Assembly: GCA_000702025.1 (NCBI GenBank)
Contig: JNKJ01000006.1
Coordinates: 323,527-387,526 of the forward strand
Origin: Blautia schinkii DSM 10518
Lineage (GTDB): Bacteria > Bacillota > Clostridia > Lachnospirales > Lachnospiraceae
Direction: 5' to 3'
Length of the DNA stretch: 64,000 bases
The stretch's first letter is position 1. Each line of letters begins with the position of its first letter. Under the pieces are notes generated by a model. That model had not been told where the DNA came from and did not search any database. It was given only the letters and a program-made list of their open reading frames with translations. Both the position numbers and the translations under genes were made by a program. This document shows, piece by piece, positions 26,403 through 35,211 of the stretch.

Positions 26403-27272
26403 ATGGCTGCGAAAACACAAAAGGTACAAAAAACGAACTTGCTGCTGGAGTTTTTTTACCGAATGACAAAATCATTCAGCTCAAAGCTAGGTTTGATTCT
26501 TTTGCTGCTGATTGTTCTCCTTTGTCTGGTCGGGCCGTTTTTTTCACCGTATGAGATAAACGGCGTGGATCTGCTGAACATGTATTCAGGTCCTTCAAAG
26601 GCACATCTTTTGGGGTGCGATGCCATGGGACGTGATATGCTTACACGTCTGATGTACGGCGGAAGATATTCTCTGGCGCTTGGTGTTTGTGCATCTCTGT
26701 TCGGCGCTTTGGTAGGTGTGGTCATCGGATCTGTAGGTGGGTATTTCGGCGGTATTACAGAAACAATCATCATGAGGCTTATGGATGTGTGGTCAGCCCT
26801 TCCGGGAATTCTTTTGTGCATCCTGGTGTCCAGCGCCATGGGCTCCGGCTTCTTTGCCACTGTAATTGCACTTACTGTGGGCGGTGTGCCCGGTACTGTG
26901 CGCATGATTCGCGGTCAGATACTTTCCGAGAGGACTAAGGAGTACATAGAAGCCGCACAATCCATCAATTGCAGCAGCTTTATGATTATGTTTAAGCATT
27001 TGCTGCCCAATGTCATCCAGCCTATTATCGTTACAACGACCATGGGAATCGGTTCTACCATGATCATGGCGGCTTCCCTTTCGTATATCGGTCTGGGAAT
27101 CCAGCCTCCGAACCCGGAATGGGGAGCTATGCTGTCGGATGGGCGGAGCTATATCCGCGTGTATCCCCATATGATTTTGGTACCTGGTATTATTATTGCT
27201 TTGACGGTATTTGCAATCAACCTTTTGGGCGACGGCGTGCGGGACGCGCTGGATCCTAAGCTTAGAGACTGA
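26403..27272 (+). CDS. Dpp/Opp-type ABC permease, DppC-like
   Basis: This 289-residue permease has an N-terminal helix, the DppC-type motif AHLLGCDAMGRDMLTRLMYG (about residues 68-87), and the EAA loop (TKEYIEAAQSINCSSFMIMF). It starts directly after the DppB-like stop codon with no spacer, so the two are translationally coupled. It forms the channel with the DppB-like permease. Confidence 0.93.
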   Translation: MAAKTQKVQKTNLLLEFFYRMTKSFSSKLGLILLLLIVLLCLVGPFFSPYEINGVDLLNMYSGPSKAHLLGCDAMGRDMLTRLMYGGRYSLALGVCASLFGALVGVVIGSVGGYFGGITETIIMRLMDVWSALPGILLCILVSSAMGSGFFATVIALTVGGVPGTVRMIRGQILSERTKEYIEAAQSINCSSFMIMFKHLLPNVIQPIIVTTTMGIGSTMIMAASLSYIGLGIQPPNPEWGAMLSDGRSYIRVYPHMILVPGIIIALTVFAINLLGDGVRDALDPKLRD

Positions 27273-27289
27273 TGGAGGAGGATGAAAAA

Positions 27290-28279
27290 ATGGCTGAACA
27301 TAATAAAGAAGAATTCCTATCTGTCAGCAATCTGGAGGTAGTATATACCCAGGCCCGCAGAGTGGTACATGCGGTAAACGGCGTATCTTTTAAGGTTCCC
27401 AAGGGCTCCACTCTTGGTCTGGTAGGTGAGACAGGCGCCGGTAAAACAACGATTGCCAAGTCAATCATGCGTATTCTTCCTGACCCTCCGGCGAAAATCC
27501 TGCAGGGAGAGATTTATCTGGACGGCGAAAATCTGCTGAATAAGACGGAGAATGAGATGCTGGATGTGCGCGGCGGCAAGATTGCCATGATCTTTCAGGA
27601 TCCCATGACTGCGCTGAATCCTCTGATTACAGTGGGGGACCAGATTCTCGAGGTGCTTCTTCTCCACAATAGTTACTCCAGGGAAGAGGGGATGAAGAGG
27701 GCAGGAGAAATGCTGGAAACCGTGGGGATTCCCGCGGAGCGGTACGGTGAATATCCCCATCAGTTTTCCGGCGGCATGAAGCAGCGCGTGGTAATCGCTA
27801 TGGCATTGGCATGTTCTCCGGAGCTTTTGCTGGCGGATGAGCCCACCACCGCTCTGGATGTGACAATCCAGGCGCAGGTATTGGATCTGATCAATGATCT
27901 CAAGGTTAAATTTCAGACCTCAATGATACTGATCACCCATGATCTGGGTGTGATTGCCCAGACCTGCGATAATGTGGCAGTGATATATGCAGGCAGTATT
28001 GTAGAGAGTGGTACCAAGGAGGATATTTTTGATCATCCGACTCATCCATATACCAATGGCCTTTTTGATTCTCTGCCAAGTATGGCAGGGGAGGATGAAA
28101 TGCTCCATCCTATTGCAGGAATGCCGCCGGATCCTACGGATTTGCCAAAGGGCTGTGCGTTTTCGCCACGTTGTCCTCATGCTGTGGATGCCTGCCGTAA
28201 AGGGCCGGTTCCGATGAAAGAGATTTCTCCGGGGCATTTCTGTGCATGTATCAGGAAAGGAGGCGAGCTGGATGGCTGA
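27290..28279 (+). CDS. Dpp/Opp-type ABC ATPase, DppD-like
   Basis: This ATPase of about 329 residues has Walker [10 protein letters not shown], signature FSGGMKQR and Walker [13 protein letters not shown], plus the C-terminal oligopeptide-transporter extension with three Cys ([15 protein letters not shown]) that can bind an Fe-S cluster in this family. The start at 27290 is preferred because GGAGGAGG lies about 8 bp upstream; an in-frame ATG at 27272 overlaps that site. The gene overlaps the next ATPase gene by 8 bp. Confidence 0.93.
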   Translation: MAEHNKEEFLSVSNLEVVYTQARRVVHAVNGVSFKVPKGSTLGLVGETGAGKTTIAKSIMRILPDPPAKILQGEIYLDGENLLNKTENEMLDVRGGKIAMIFQDPMTALNPLITVGDQILEVLLLHNSYSREEGMKRAGEMLETVGIPAERYGEYPHQFSGGMKQRVVIAMALACSPELLLADEPTTALDVTIQAQVLDLINDLKVKFQTSMILITHDLGVIAQTCDNVAVIYAGSIVESGTKEDIFDHPTHPYTNGLFDSLPSMAGEDEMLHPIAGMPPDPTDLPKGCAFSPRCPHAVDACRKGPVPMKEISPGHFCACIRKGGELDG

Positions 28280-29228
28280 GGAATTGATTCGTGTAGAAAA
28301 TCTGAAGAAATACTTTAAGGTTCCATCCGGTACGAACCATGCTGTGGATGATGTGAGCTTTACCATTAGTAAGGGTGAGACTCTTGGCGTGGTGGGTGAA
28401 TCCGGCTGCGGCAAAAGCACCCTGGGCAGGACGCTTATTCATCTTCTGGAGGCTACAGACGGTAAAGTACTGCTGAAAGGACAGGATATTACCCATGTCA
28501 AGGGTAAGGAGCTTAAACATGTACGGGAAAAGATGCAGATTGTATTTCAGGATCCTTATTCCAGTCTGAATCCCCGCCTGCGTATCGAGAATACGGTGAT
28601 GGAGCCTTTGAAAATGTCGGGCCGCTTCCATTCCCGGGCGGAGCTTAAGAGAGAAGCAAACCGCCTGATGGAGCTGGTTGGGATTGATGAACGTCTGCGG
28701 ACATCCTATCCTCATGAGCTGGACGGCGGGCGCCGGCAGCGGGTATGCATAGCCCGTGCATTGGCTCTGAACCCGGAATTTATTGTCTGTGATGAGCCGG
28801 TGTCGGCTTTGGATGTTTCCATCCAGGCGGCAGTGCTCAACCTTTTGAAGGAGCTGCAGCGGGAAATGGGGATGGCATATATGTTCGTGACACATGATCT
28901 GTCCGTGGTACGGCATATTTCTGACAATATCTGCGTTATGTATTTGGGACAAATGGTAGAAAAGAGCCCTACTAAGGAACTTTTCAATAATACACTGCAT
29001 CCTTATACAAAAGCTCTTTTGTCTGCAATTCCCTCAACGGACATCCATACTCCTATGAAAAGGATTCAGTTAAAAGGGGAGATTACAAGCCCGATCAATC
29101 CGAAGCCGGGATGCCGCTTTGCTTCCAGATGTCCCTATGCGAAGGAAGAATGCCGGCAACCCCAGGAGCTTAAGGAGATATCACAGGGGCATTTTGTAGC
29201 CTGCTGCCGTATCAAGGAAATCAGTTAA
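28272..29228 (+). CDS. Dpp/Opp-type ABC ATPase, DppF-like
   Basis: This 318-residue ATPase has Walker A GESGCGKST, Walker B FIVCDEPVSALD and the C-terminal Cys-rich extension (GCRFASRCPYAKEEC). The ABC signature reads LDGGRRQR in place of LSGGQ; the Ser-to-Asp change appears to occur in some relatives and need not inactivate the pair. AAAGGAGG lies about 8 bp before the ATG at 28272. It completes the importer begun at 23785 and is followed by a hydrolase gene after 12 bp. Confidence 0.93.
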   Translation: MAEELIRVENLKKYFKVPSGTNHAVDDVSFTISKGETLGVVGESGCGKSTLGRTLIHLLEATDGKVLLKGQDITHVKGKELKHVREKMQIVFQDPYSSLNPRLRIENTVMEPLKMSGRFHSRAELKREANRLMELVGIDERLRTSYPHELDGGRRQRVCIARALALNPEFIVCDEPVSALDVSIQAAVLNLLKELQREMGMAYMFVTHDLSVVRHISDNICVMYLGQMVEKSPTKELFNNTLHPYTKALLSAIPSTDIHTPMKRIQLKGEITSPINPKPGCRFASRCPYAKEECRQPQELKEISQGHFVACCRIKEIS

Positions 29229-29240
29229 TGGAGGTAGCTT

Positions 29241-30281
29241 ATGAATACGGTTACTGCTTTTGCAAACGGAAGTTTCGAGCCTGAGGTTTTCGGAAGCTCG
29301 GAATACGGTATGAATGCATTCCAGATGCAGTATATTTATAAACGCTATAAGGATGCTCCTATGCATCCTCATGTGCTTAAATATTGGGAAAGTAAAGGGG
29401 TAAAGAAGTCTGTATATGACCTGGGAGATGACGGGAGGGCATATTATGTCCTCTCTCCAGGAAGGTTAGAGGAAGGCCGGAAATATCCGGTCATCTATTG
29501 TTTTCATGACCGTCCTGACGACGCGTTTTTAGCGGAAACCTACGGGTATACAGAGCTTATAGAACACGAAAAGCTGATTTGTGTGTATCCGGAATATCGA
29601 CTCCAGGGTTTGTCGGGCGTGGACGTGGATTTGGCCCGGATTCTTAAAGAATTACCGGAAAGGGGCTACCCGGTTGATGAGGAACGGATTTATGTAAGCG
29701 GGTTTTCCTATGGAGCCTCAGCAGCAGCCAAGCTCACAATGAAATGTTCGCAAAGGCTTGCAGGCACGGCTATGGTTTGCGGTTCTCATATTTTCCGCGG
29801 TGAGATTTTGGCGAAGCGTTTGAAAATGTATTCCCGGATATTGGGAGTGAAAGAGCCTTTGATCTGTGTGGGAGGAAACCGTGACGGCCGTAATAGTTGG
29901 CCGCTGGAGAAAGAAGCCTGGACATCTATCATGAAGGACTGGATGACCGAGGTGGCAAAGATTGAGGATTTTATACCGCTGAATCCAGGGGAAGCTCGTC
30001 TGCTTTGTAAAAATTCTCCTGACAGGGTAAAACGGGAGTTCGGCTTGGATTTCCACAGAACCTGGGTGGATTATATGGAAGGCACATACTGGTACTGCGG
30101 GCAGTTTGAGGATGCCAAGGATATCCCTATGGCCAGATTTATCAGTGTGGAAGGTCTCCCTCATATTCATTGCCGAAATATTGCTGTACAGATTTGGTCC
30201 TATCTCAGACAATTCAGAAGAGACAGGGAAACGAAGGATTTAATCTATACGCCGGGAGAAGATACGGAACAGCCATATTGA
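29241..30281 (+). CDS. alpha/beta hydrolase, PHB-depolymerase/esterase-like
   Basis: This 346-residue protein has a serine-hydrolase elbow SGFSYGASAA (about residues 153-162) and an alpha/beta fold resembling esterases of the PHB depolymerase/feruloyl esterase D type. There is no signal peptide, so it acts on imported material. It is the last gene of the transporter operon (12-bp gap). It may cleave acyl or phenolic esters of the transported compound. Its last 68 bp overlap the minus-strand gene at 30214-30720. Confidence 0.82.
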   Translation: MNTVTAFANGSFEPEVFGSSEYGMNAFQMQYIYKRYKDAPMHPHVLKYWESKGVKKSVYDLGDDGRAYYVLSPGRLEEGRKYPVIYCFHDRPDDAFLAETYGYTELIEHEKLICVYPEYRLQGLSGVDVDLARILKELPERGYPVDEERIYVSGFSYGASAAAKLTMKCSQRLAGTAMVCGSHIFRGEILAKRLKMYSRILGVKEPLICVGGNRDGRNSWPLEKEAWTSIMKDWMTEVAKIEDFIPLNPGEARLLCKNSPDRVKREFGLDFHRTWVDYMEGTYWYCGQFEDAKDIPMARFISVEGLPHIHCRNIAVQIWSYLRQFRRDRETKDLIYTPGEDTEQPY

Positions 30282-30720
30282 GAACTGTTTCTGCCTCCTT
30301 ACGGTATTTTTCCAGCTCCTCGTATATGGAGCGGGTGGTGTCTGAGGTTTCATAGTTAAAGACTGCAGTTTTTTCCGTATCCTTTATTACAATACAGGAG
30401 GAAGAACCTGCATTGGCGTATGCCTGATAAACGCCCAGACGGTCGTTTTTCCATAGACCATAGATTTTATTGCCGAAGCCAGTCCCGCCCTCTGTGCATT
30501 CACCGTAGTCCATATCTTCGACAAAGCTTAGTTCGGTGATGTCCGTCAGCCGGAAGACAGAAGATGTATTCTTGGCGCCGGTGAAGGTTACGGTGTAGTC
30601 CTCAACAGAGAACTGCATAGTGGCAGGGGGCAGGGAGTAAAAGTAGTAGTATATCATGAAACCTGCCAGTACGATAAATAAAAATATGGCATTTCTCTTT
30701 TTGTATTCGCCCTGAAACAT
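30214..30720 (-). CDS. membrane-anchored protein with PH-like domain, unknown function
   Basis: This 168-residue protein has an N-terminal membrane helix (about residues 11-29, IFLFIVLAGFMIYYYF) and a soluble, beta-rich domain similar in pattern to bacterial PH-like domains. It is read on the minus strand; AAGGAGA is correctly placed before its ATG, which supports it as a real gene. Its 3' end overlaps the convergent hydrolase gene by 68 bp. Function is unknown. Confidence 0.75.
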   Translation of the reverse strand: MFQGEYKKRNAIFLFIVLAGFMIYYYFYSLPPATMQFSVEDYTVTFTGAKNTSSVFRLTDITELSFVEDMDYGECTEGGTGFGNKIYGLWKNDRLGVYQAYANAGSSSCIVIKDTEKTAVFNYETSDTTRSIYEELEKYRKEAETVLNMAVPYLLPAYRLNPSFPCLF

Positions 30721-30799
30721 CTTCTCATCTCCTTATGTAAGTTTCTTAGACTTTATTATAAATAGGATGGCCGGAAATAAGCAACTGTATTTTGCATTA

Positions 30800-30839
30800 A
30801 AGGAACTAAAATCTGCATCAAGATGAGGTTCCTTTTTTT
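30800..30839 (+). terminator. intrinsic terminator upstream of the GH3/PgmB pair
   Basis: AAGGAAC pairs with GTTCCTT across a 21-base loop, followed by a run of T residues. On the plus strand it lies between the convergent pair and the GH3 gene, so it may insulate or attenuate GH3 transcription. Confidence 0.6.
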
Positions 30840-30914
30840 ATTACAATGGAGTCAGGAATAAACCTGCCGTTTGGAAGCCTCCAAAGGCAGGGGGCATTTA
30901 GAAAAGGAGGACTT

Positions 30915-32609
30915 ATGATTAATTTACGTGAACGGCCTTTCTATTTGGATGAGAAAGGGCAGGAATGGGTGAAAAATACCTTAGAGTCATTAACGCTTGA
31001 GCAGAAGGCAGGGCAGCTGTTCTGTGTGATGGGCGGTGATTATGCGCCGGAGGAGCTGGTACGGCTTGTCAAGGAAAGTAAGATTGGCGGTATTTTGTTT
31101 CGGCCAGCACCTTCGGAGGTGATAAAAGAGGATTACCGGCGTCTGGATGAGGCCGCGCCGGTACCTTTGTTAAAGGCTGCAAATTTAGAGGAAGGCGGCT
31201 CCGGTGCAATCAGTGACGGAACGCTTTTTGGATGGCCGATGACCGTGGCGGCAGCCAATGATGAGAATATGGTGAGGAAATTCGCTGCGGTATGCGCTGC
31301 AGAGGGGCAGTCTGTGGGTATCAACTGGACCTTTTCTCCGGTATGCGATATTGATATGAATTTTCAAAATCCAATCACCAATGTGCGTACCTATGGCAGC
31401 AGCCAGGAACGTGTGCAGAGAGACACAGAGCTGTACGTGAAAACAATACAGGAGTTCGGAATGGCTGCCTGTGCCAAGCATTTCCCGGGAGACGGCGTAG
31501 ATTTCCGTGACCATCATCTGCATCCTTCCTATAATTCGCTGACAGCCCGGGAATGGTATGATTCTTACGGGAAGATTTACCAGAACCTTATTGAAAATGA
31601 TCTTTTGAGTGTGATGGTGGGACATATTGTTCAGCCGCAGGTTGAGATGGAGATAAATCCCAGGCTTTCCTTTGAACAATGTCTGCCCGCGTCAATGAGC
31701 AGGGAGCTGCTCACCGGAGTCCTGCGGCAAAGATTTGAATTTAATGGTGTTATTACCACGGATGCAACGATTATGGGCGGATATTGTATGGGCATGGAAA
31801 GGCGGAGGGCTATTCCGGCGTCCATTATGGCAGGCTGTGACATGATCGTATTTAATACAAATCTTTATGAGGATTATCAGTACATTCTCGACGGTCTTAA
31901 GGACGGCATTCTTACGGAAGAACGGCTGAATGAGGCGGTGATAAGGATTCTGGCGCTGAAGGCGAAGGTATGCTTCGCAGATGCGGGTGTGAGACAGGAA
32001 GCGGCCCAAACGGGAATGCGAACGGATGCGGAACTGAGACAGGACATATTAATGAAAGCAAAGGACTGGCAGCGGGAGTGTGCGGATAGGGCAGTTACGC
32101 TGGTGAAAAACAATGCGCCGCAGATTTTTCCGGTCACACCGGAAAAATATCCGCATATCCGTCTGATTACGCTTGGTAAAGATGAAATCCTTGAGGGTAG
32201 TGTTACGCAGAGTGCCGTGGAAGCGCTGAGAAATCGAGGGTTTCAGGTGGAGCATTATGAACCCTTTAAGGATGATCTGCACGGGAGTGAAGAACTCCCC
32301 AAGGACCGTTTGACTCTATATTTGGCAAATTATGAACAGGCCAGCAATCAAACAGAGGTACGTATTCACTGGTGTCCTAAGCATGCGTTAGATATTCCCC
32401 GTTTTGTCAATGAGGAGGATTACATATTTGTTTCTCTGGCAAATCCCTATCATCTGCAGGATATTCCCAGGGTGAAAACCTATATTAATGCTTACACGGC
32501 GACCAAGGCCGGAATTGAAGCGGTAATCGAGAAAATTATGGGCAGAAGCGAGTTTGTGGGAATAAGTCCGGTAGATGCGTTCTGTGGTCTGCCGGATACC
32601 AGATTATAG
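30915..32609 (+). CDS. GH3 enzyme of the NagZ/His-Asp-dyad subgroup (beta-glycosidase or phosphorylase)
   Basis: This 564-residue enzyme has a GH3 TIM-barrel (about 1-350) and a C-terminal alpha/beta domain. It has KHFPGDG (K188-H189), followed by the D-x-H dyad of N-acetylglucosaminidase-type GH3 enzymes (D199-H-H201), and the nucleophile D283 in GVITTDATIMGG. In this subgroup His, assisted by Asp, is the acid/base, and Cellulomonas fimi Nag3 was shown to work as a retaining beta-glycoside phosphorylase. Beta-phosphoglucomutase is encoded 29 bp downstream, which would fit release of beta-glucose-1-phosphate. AAAAGGAGG precedes the ATG at 30915. Plain hydrolysis of beta-glucosides or beta-GlcNAc remains possible. 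Confidence 0.85.
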   Translation: MINLRERPFYLDEKGQEWVKNTLESLTLEQKAGQLFCVMGGDYAPEELVRLVKESKIGGILFRPAPSEVIKEDYRRLDEAAPVPLLKAANLEEGGSGAISDGTLFGWPMTVAAANDENMVRKFAAVCAAEGQSVGINWTFSPVCDIDMNFQNPITNVRTYGSSQERVQRDTELYVKTIQEFGMAACAKHFPGDGVDFRDHHLHPSYNSLTAREWYDSYGKIYQNLIENDLLSVMVGHIVQPQVEMEINPRLSFEQCLPASMSRELLTGVLRQRFEFNGVITTDATIMGGYCMGMERRRAIPASIMAGCDMIVFNTNLYEDYQYILDGLKDGILTEERLNEAVIRILALKAKVCFADAGVRQEAAQTGMRTDAELRQDILMKAKDWQRECADRAVTLVKNNAPQIFPVTPEKYPHIRLITLGKDEILEGSVTQSAVEALRNRGFQVEHYEPFKDDLHGSEELPKDRLTLYLANYEQASNQTEVRIHWCPKHALDIPRFVNEEDYIFVSLANPYHLQDIPRVKTYINAYTATKAGIEAVIEKIMGRSEFVGISPVDAFCGLPDTRL

Positions 32610-32638
32610 GTGAGGTGGATACGTATTTGGAGGAAGAT

Positions 32639-33274
32639 ATGAAAGCAGTAATTTTTGATTTAGACGGAGTATTAGTTCATACAGATAAATACCACTATCT
32701 TGCCTGGAAAATGCTGGCTGACAGACTGGGCATTTATTTTGACGAAAAAATTAATGACAGACTTCGGGGAGTGAGCCGGATGGAGAGCTTAGAGATTATA
32801 TTGGAGAAATATAGAGGCAAACCACTTTCTGAAGCACAGAAGACGGAGCTGGCGGATGAGAAAAACAAGGTCTACAGGGCACTTTTAAAAGGCATGACAC
32901 CTGCGGATGTATCCGAAGAAGTGCGGCGGACATTGGAAGTGTTGAAGTACAGAGGGTATCAGATGGCAATTGGTTCTTCCAGTAAGAATGCGCGTTATAT
33001 TGTGGAACAGACAGGACTGGATAAAGAATTTGATGCTGTGGCTGATGGTACGAATATTTCCAGGTCCAAGCCTGACCCTGAGGTATTTCTAAAGGCGGCA
33101 GAGTTTATAAGTCAGGTCCCGGAGGAGTGCCTGGTGGTGGAAGATGCAAAAGCAGGTATACTGGCGGCGAAAAAGGGTGGCTTCAAGAGTGCAGGCCTGG
33201 GCGAGGCAAAAAATTATGAGCTGACAGATTATCCGCTGGAAAGCATAGGAGATTTGCTGAAATTATTGGTTTAA
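32639..33274 (+). CDS. pgmB: beta-phosphoglucomutase (HAD family)
   Basis: This 211-residue HAD enzyme has motif I DLDGVL (nucleophile and acid/base Asp), motif II Ser in GSSSK, motif III Lys in RSKPDPEVF and motif IV VVEDAKAG. The beta-PGM-specific loop LRGVSRMESLEIIL (about residues 48-61) is present. It converts beta-D-glucose-1-phosphate to glucose-6-phosphate. GGAGG lies 5 bp before the ATG at 32639; the GTG at 32615 is a weaker choice. Beta-PGM normally works after a phosphorylase; the only candidate next to it is the GH3 enzyme 29 bp upstream. Confidence 0.9.
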   Translation: MKAVIFDLDGVLVHTDKYHYLAWKMLADRLGIYFDEKINDRLRGVSRMESLEIILEKYRGKPLSEAQKTELADEKNKVYRALLKGMTPADVSEEVRRTLEVLKYRGYQMAIGSSSKNARYIVEQTGLDKEFDAVADGTNISRSKPDPEVFLKAAEFISQVPEECLVVEDAKAGILAAKKGGFKSAGLGEAKNYELTDYPLESIGDLLKLLV

Positions 33275-33373
33275 TGGAGTAGTTAAATGTTATGTATAGT
33301 ATTATAGTTAGCCGTGAAAGAATTACGGGTTAGGAAAAACTCTGTTGAAATGGGATAAATTATTTTCTAAAAT

Positions 33374-33434
33374 TTATTTAGGTACCTTGACAAATAAGAG
33401 AAAGTGAGGTAATATTAACAAGGTACCTAAATAA
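33374..33434 (+). promoter_or_regulatory. perfect promoter flanked by two inverted operator copies (MarR autoregulation)
   Basis: TTATTTAGGTACCTTG (33374-33389) and its exact reverse complement CAAGGTACCTAAATAA (33419-33434) flank a consensus promoter: TTGACA at 33387-33392, a 17-bp spacer and TAATAT at 33410-33415. Each arm also contains the self-palindrome AGGTACCT. The first operator overlaps the -35 box and the second covers the expected transcription start. This is a typical layout for repression by a dimeric MarR protein, whose gene begins 33 bp downstream. Confidence 0.88.
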
Positions 33435-33467
33435 AAAGCAAACAAATAAAGAAAGAAGGAATCGATT

Positions 33468-34247
33468 ATGACAACAGAGTTAACTAATTGTACGCAGTGT
33501 AACAAGGAATGTCCATTAAATGCGCTTAGGTGCAGAAAGGGCAAAGAATATCTGGAACAGCTTCACACAGAGGGGAAAGCGTTGGATATTGTAAACAGGG
33601 AAGCAACAGAGGATGATTATTCATATGTTCATGACGGTGATTTTCCGCAGCGGCACGGCGGCTGCGAAGAGAGCCAACACGGTGGCGGACATTGGCATGG
33701 CGGGCACTCTTGCCAATCGCATGGCAGAGATGGTTATGGCAGAGATGGTCATGGCAGAGATGGTCATGGCAGAGATGCGCATGGCAGAGATGCGCATGGA
33801 AGAGATGTGCATAACAGTAAGGGACACGGCAAGGGTTGGACAGTAGATGAGCCGGAGGATTTAGATGGTCTTTTGAGAGCCTGTGGCCATTATTTATACC
33901 ACAAGGCAGCAGGGGCGAAAAGCGGCCAGGGTAAGATTATGCATATTTTGTCCTCACAGAAAGAAATCAGCCAGAAGGAGCTGCAGGAGCATCTGGGTAT
34001 ACAGCCAGGTTCCATCAGCGAGATTCTCTCTAAAATGGAAAATAAAGGACTGCTTCAGCGCATTAAGGATGGGGAGGATCGCAGGAAAACTATTGTCAGA
34101 ATTACTGATGCAGGAGAGCATCACGTTGAGGAATTTCGTAAAAACGGAAAAGGCGACAGAAACAAAGATATTTTTTCCGCACTGGATGATGGGCAGAAAG
34201 AAGAATTGAAGAAGTTACTAAGGATTCTTTTAGAGAGTTGGAAATAG
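33468..34247 (+). CDS. MarR-family regulator with N-terminal Cys cluster and His-rich repeat
   Basis: This 259-residue protein has three parts. The N-terminus has four cysteines, C8-x2-C11-x3-C15-x6-C22, a pattern able to hold Zn or an Fe-S cluster. Residues about 59-125 are rich in His and Gly and include six GRD(G/A/V)(H/Y) repeats. Residues about 128-259 form a MarR winged helix (SQKELQEHLGIQPGSISEIL, then wing DGEDRRKTIVRITDAG). The combination suggests metal or redox sensing. It is monocistronic: a double operator lies upstream and a hairpin downstream. Nothing similar in the window indicates its other targets. Confidence 0.88.
   Translation: MTTELTNCTQCNKECPLNALRCRKGKEYLEQLHTEGKALDIVNREATEDDYSYVHDGDFPQRHGGCEESQHGGGHWHGGHSCQSHGRDGYGRDGHGRDGHGRDAHGRDAHGRDVHNSKGHGKGWTVDEPEDLDGLLRACGHYLYHKAAGAKSGQGKIMHILSSQKEISQKELQEHLGIQPGSISEILSKMENKGLLQRIKDGEDRRKTIVRITDAGEHHVEEFRKNGKGDRNKDIFSALDDGQKEELKKLLRILLESWK
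33721..33810 (+). repeat. six 15-bp coding repeats in the MarR gene
   Basis: Six in-frame units close to ATGGCAGAGATGGTC encode H-G-R-D-(G/A/V) repeats. They look like slippage-prone expansion, so the number of His residues may vary among strains. Confidence 0.9.
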
Positions 34248-34275
34248 GGGCAATGCCAAATATGGCATTAGCCCC
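34247..34275. terminator. bidirectional terminator between MarR and LysR genes
   Basis: GGGGC-AATGCCA pairs with TGGCATT-A-GCCCC around an AATA loop, followed by TGCTTTTT on the plus strand. It starts at the MarR stop codon and overlaps the stop codon of the convergent LysR gene. Confidence 0.75.
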
Positions 34276-35197
34276 TGCTTTTTACATCACAGGTATGGAA
34301 ATATCGAACGAACATTTTACAGGAGGGTGACATTTCCCCTCCCTTTTTTCGTACCAGAACGACGGGTACATGAACAGAAGGGGACAACGGCAGTGTAACG
34401 ACGTTTTCGTGATGAAATACATTGAAATTATTTTTGGGAAGCAGACTGATACCTTCGCCCACAGACACGGCGCTGATAATGGACTCAATTCTTGCGTTTC
34501 GCACTATGTTTGCCTTGATTCCTGCATTGGCAAACTGCTCCATACACAGTTTGTAAATAGAGGTGTGGCGGTTCATAAGAATAAATTTTTCGTCTGCCAG
34601 GTCCGTTAGCTGGAGAGAACAGTTCTTGCAGGACTGTTTTTCAGACAAATTACTGCCTGCCGGGTTAATCAACGGATGGTCATGGGCAAGGACTATAACA
34701 AGTTCATCCTCCATAAGTGTGTAAGATTTATATTTGGCGGCTTGTACAAGATTTTCACGGGCAATGATAAAATCGTAGCGTCCGCTCTCAAGCCCGTTTA
34801 ACAGTTCCGGCTCCTCAACCTCATCCAGGTCAAGATGAATTTCCGGATAAAGCCGGGAGAAGTCCCGGAGACGGGCGGTGAGATGGTATTGGGTAAGTAT
34901 GGGAAGTGTGCCGATCCTAATCTGTTTGGTATTGTTCTCTTTGTATTTTTCAAGCTTGCCAAGTGTGCGGTGATATTCTTCTACCAGGCTAAGTGCCTCA
35001 TGATAAAAAGCTTCTCCGGCTTCCGTGAGCGCAGCATTGCGTCGGCTTCTGTCCAGAAGCTTAATATCCAGTTCCTTTTCCAGCTTCATAATACGCTTGG
35101 ATAATGAGGACTGTGAAATATGCAGCACATCCGCGGCATCAAAAAAAGTATCATTTTCTACCACAGCAATAAAATATTCCAATTGTTCAAAGGTCAT
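34268..35197 (-). CDS. LysR-family regulator, divergent from the UbiD operon
   Basis: This 309-residue protein has the N-terminal helix-turn-helix (FFDAADVLHISQSSLSKRIM) and a LysR effector-binding domain. The ATG at 35197 is chosen because TTGGAG lies just upstream on the minus strand; the longer frame would need TTG at 35209. It is transcribed divergently from the ubiD-like operon, with a 140-bp shared control region containing two dyads. LysR proteins encoded next to gallate-type decarboxylases control those genes in other Firmicutes, so it is probably the operon activator. Confidence 0.93.
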   Translation of the reverse strand: MTFEQLEYFIAVVENDTFFDAADVLHISQSSLSKRIMKLEKELDIKLLDRSRRNAALTEAGEAFYHEALSLVEEYHRTLGKLEKYKENNTKQIRIGTLPILTQYHLTARLRDFSRLYPEIHLDLDEVEEPELLNGLESGRYDFIIARENLVQAAKYKSYTLMEDELVIVLAHDHPLINPAGSNLSEKQSCKNCSLQLTDLADEKFILMNRHTSIYKLCMEQFANAGIKANIVRNARIESIISAVSVGEGISLLPKNNFNVFHHENVVTLPLSPSVHVPVVLVRKKGGEMSPSCKMFVRYFHTCDVKSRG

Positions 35198-35211
35198 TTC
35201 TTTCTCCAATC

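Noticed and set aside
33721..33810. Second short-repeat array, possible CRISPR or a minus-strand gene
   Set aside because: The 15-bp units have no spacers and encode in-frame Gly-Arg-Asp-His repeats of the MarR protein; minus-strand frames here are low-complexity shadows.
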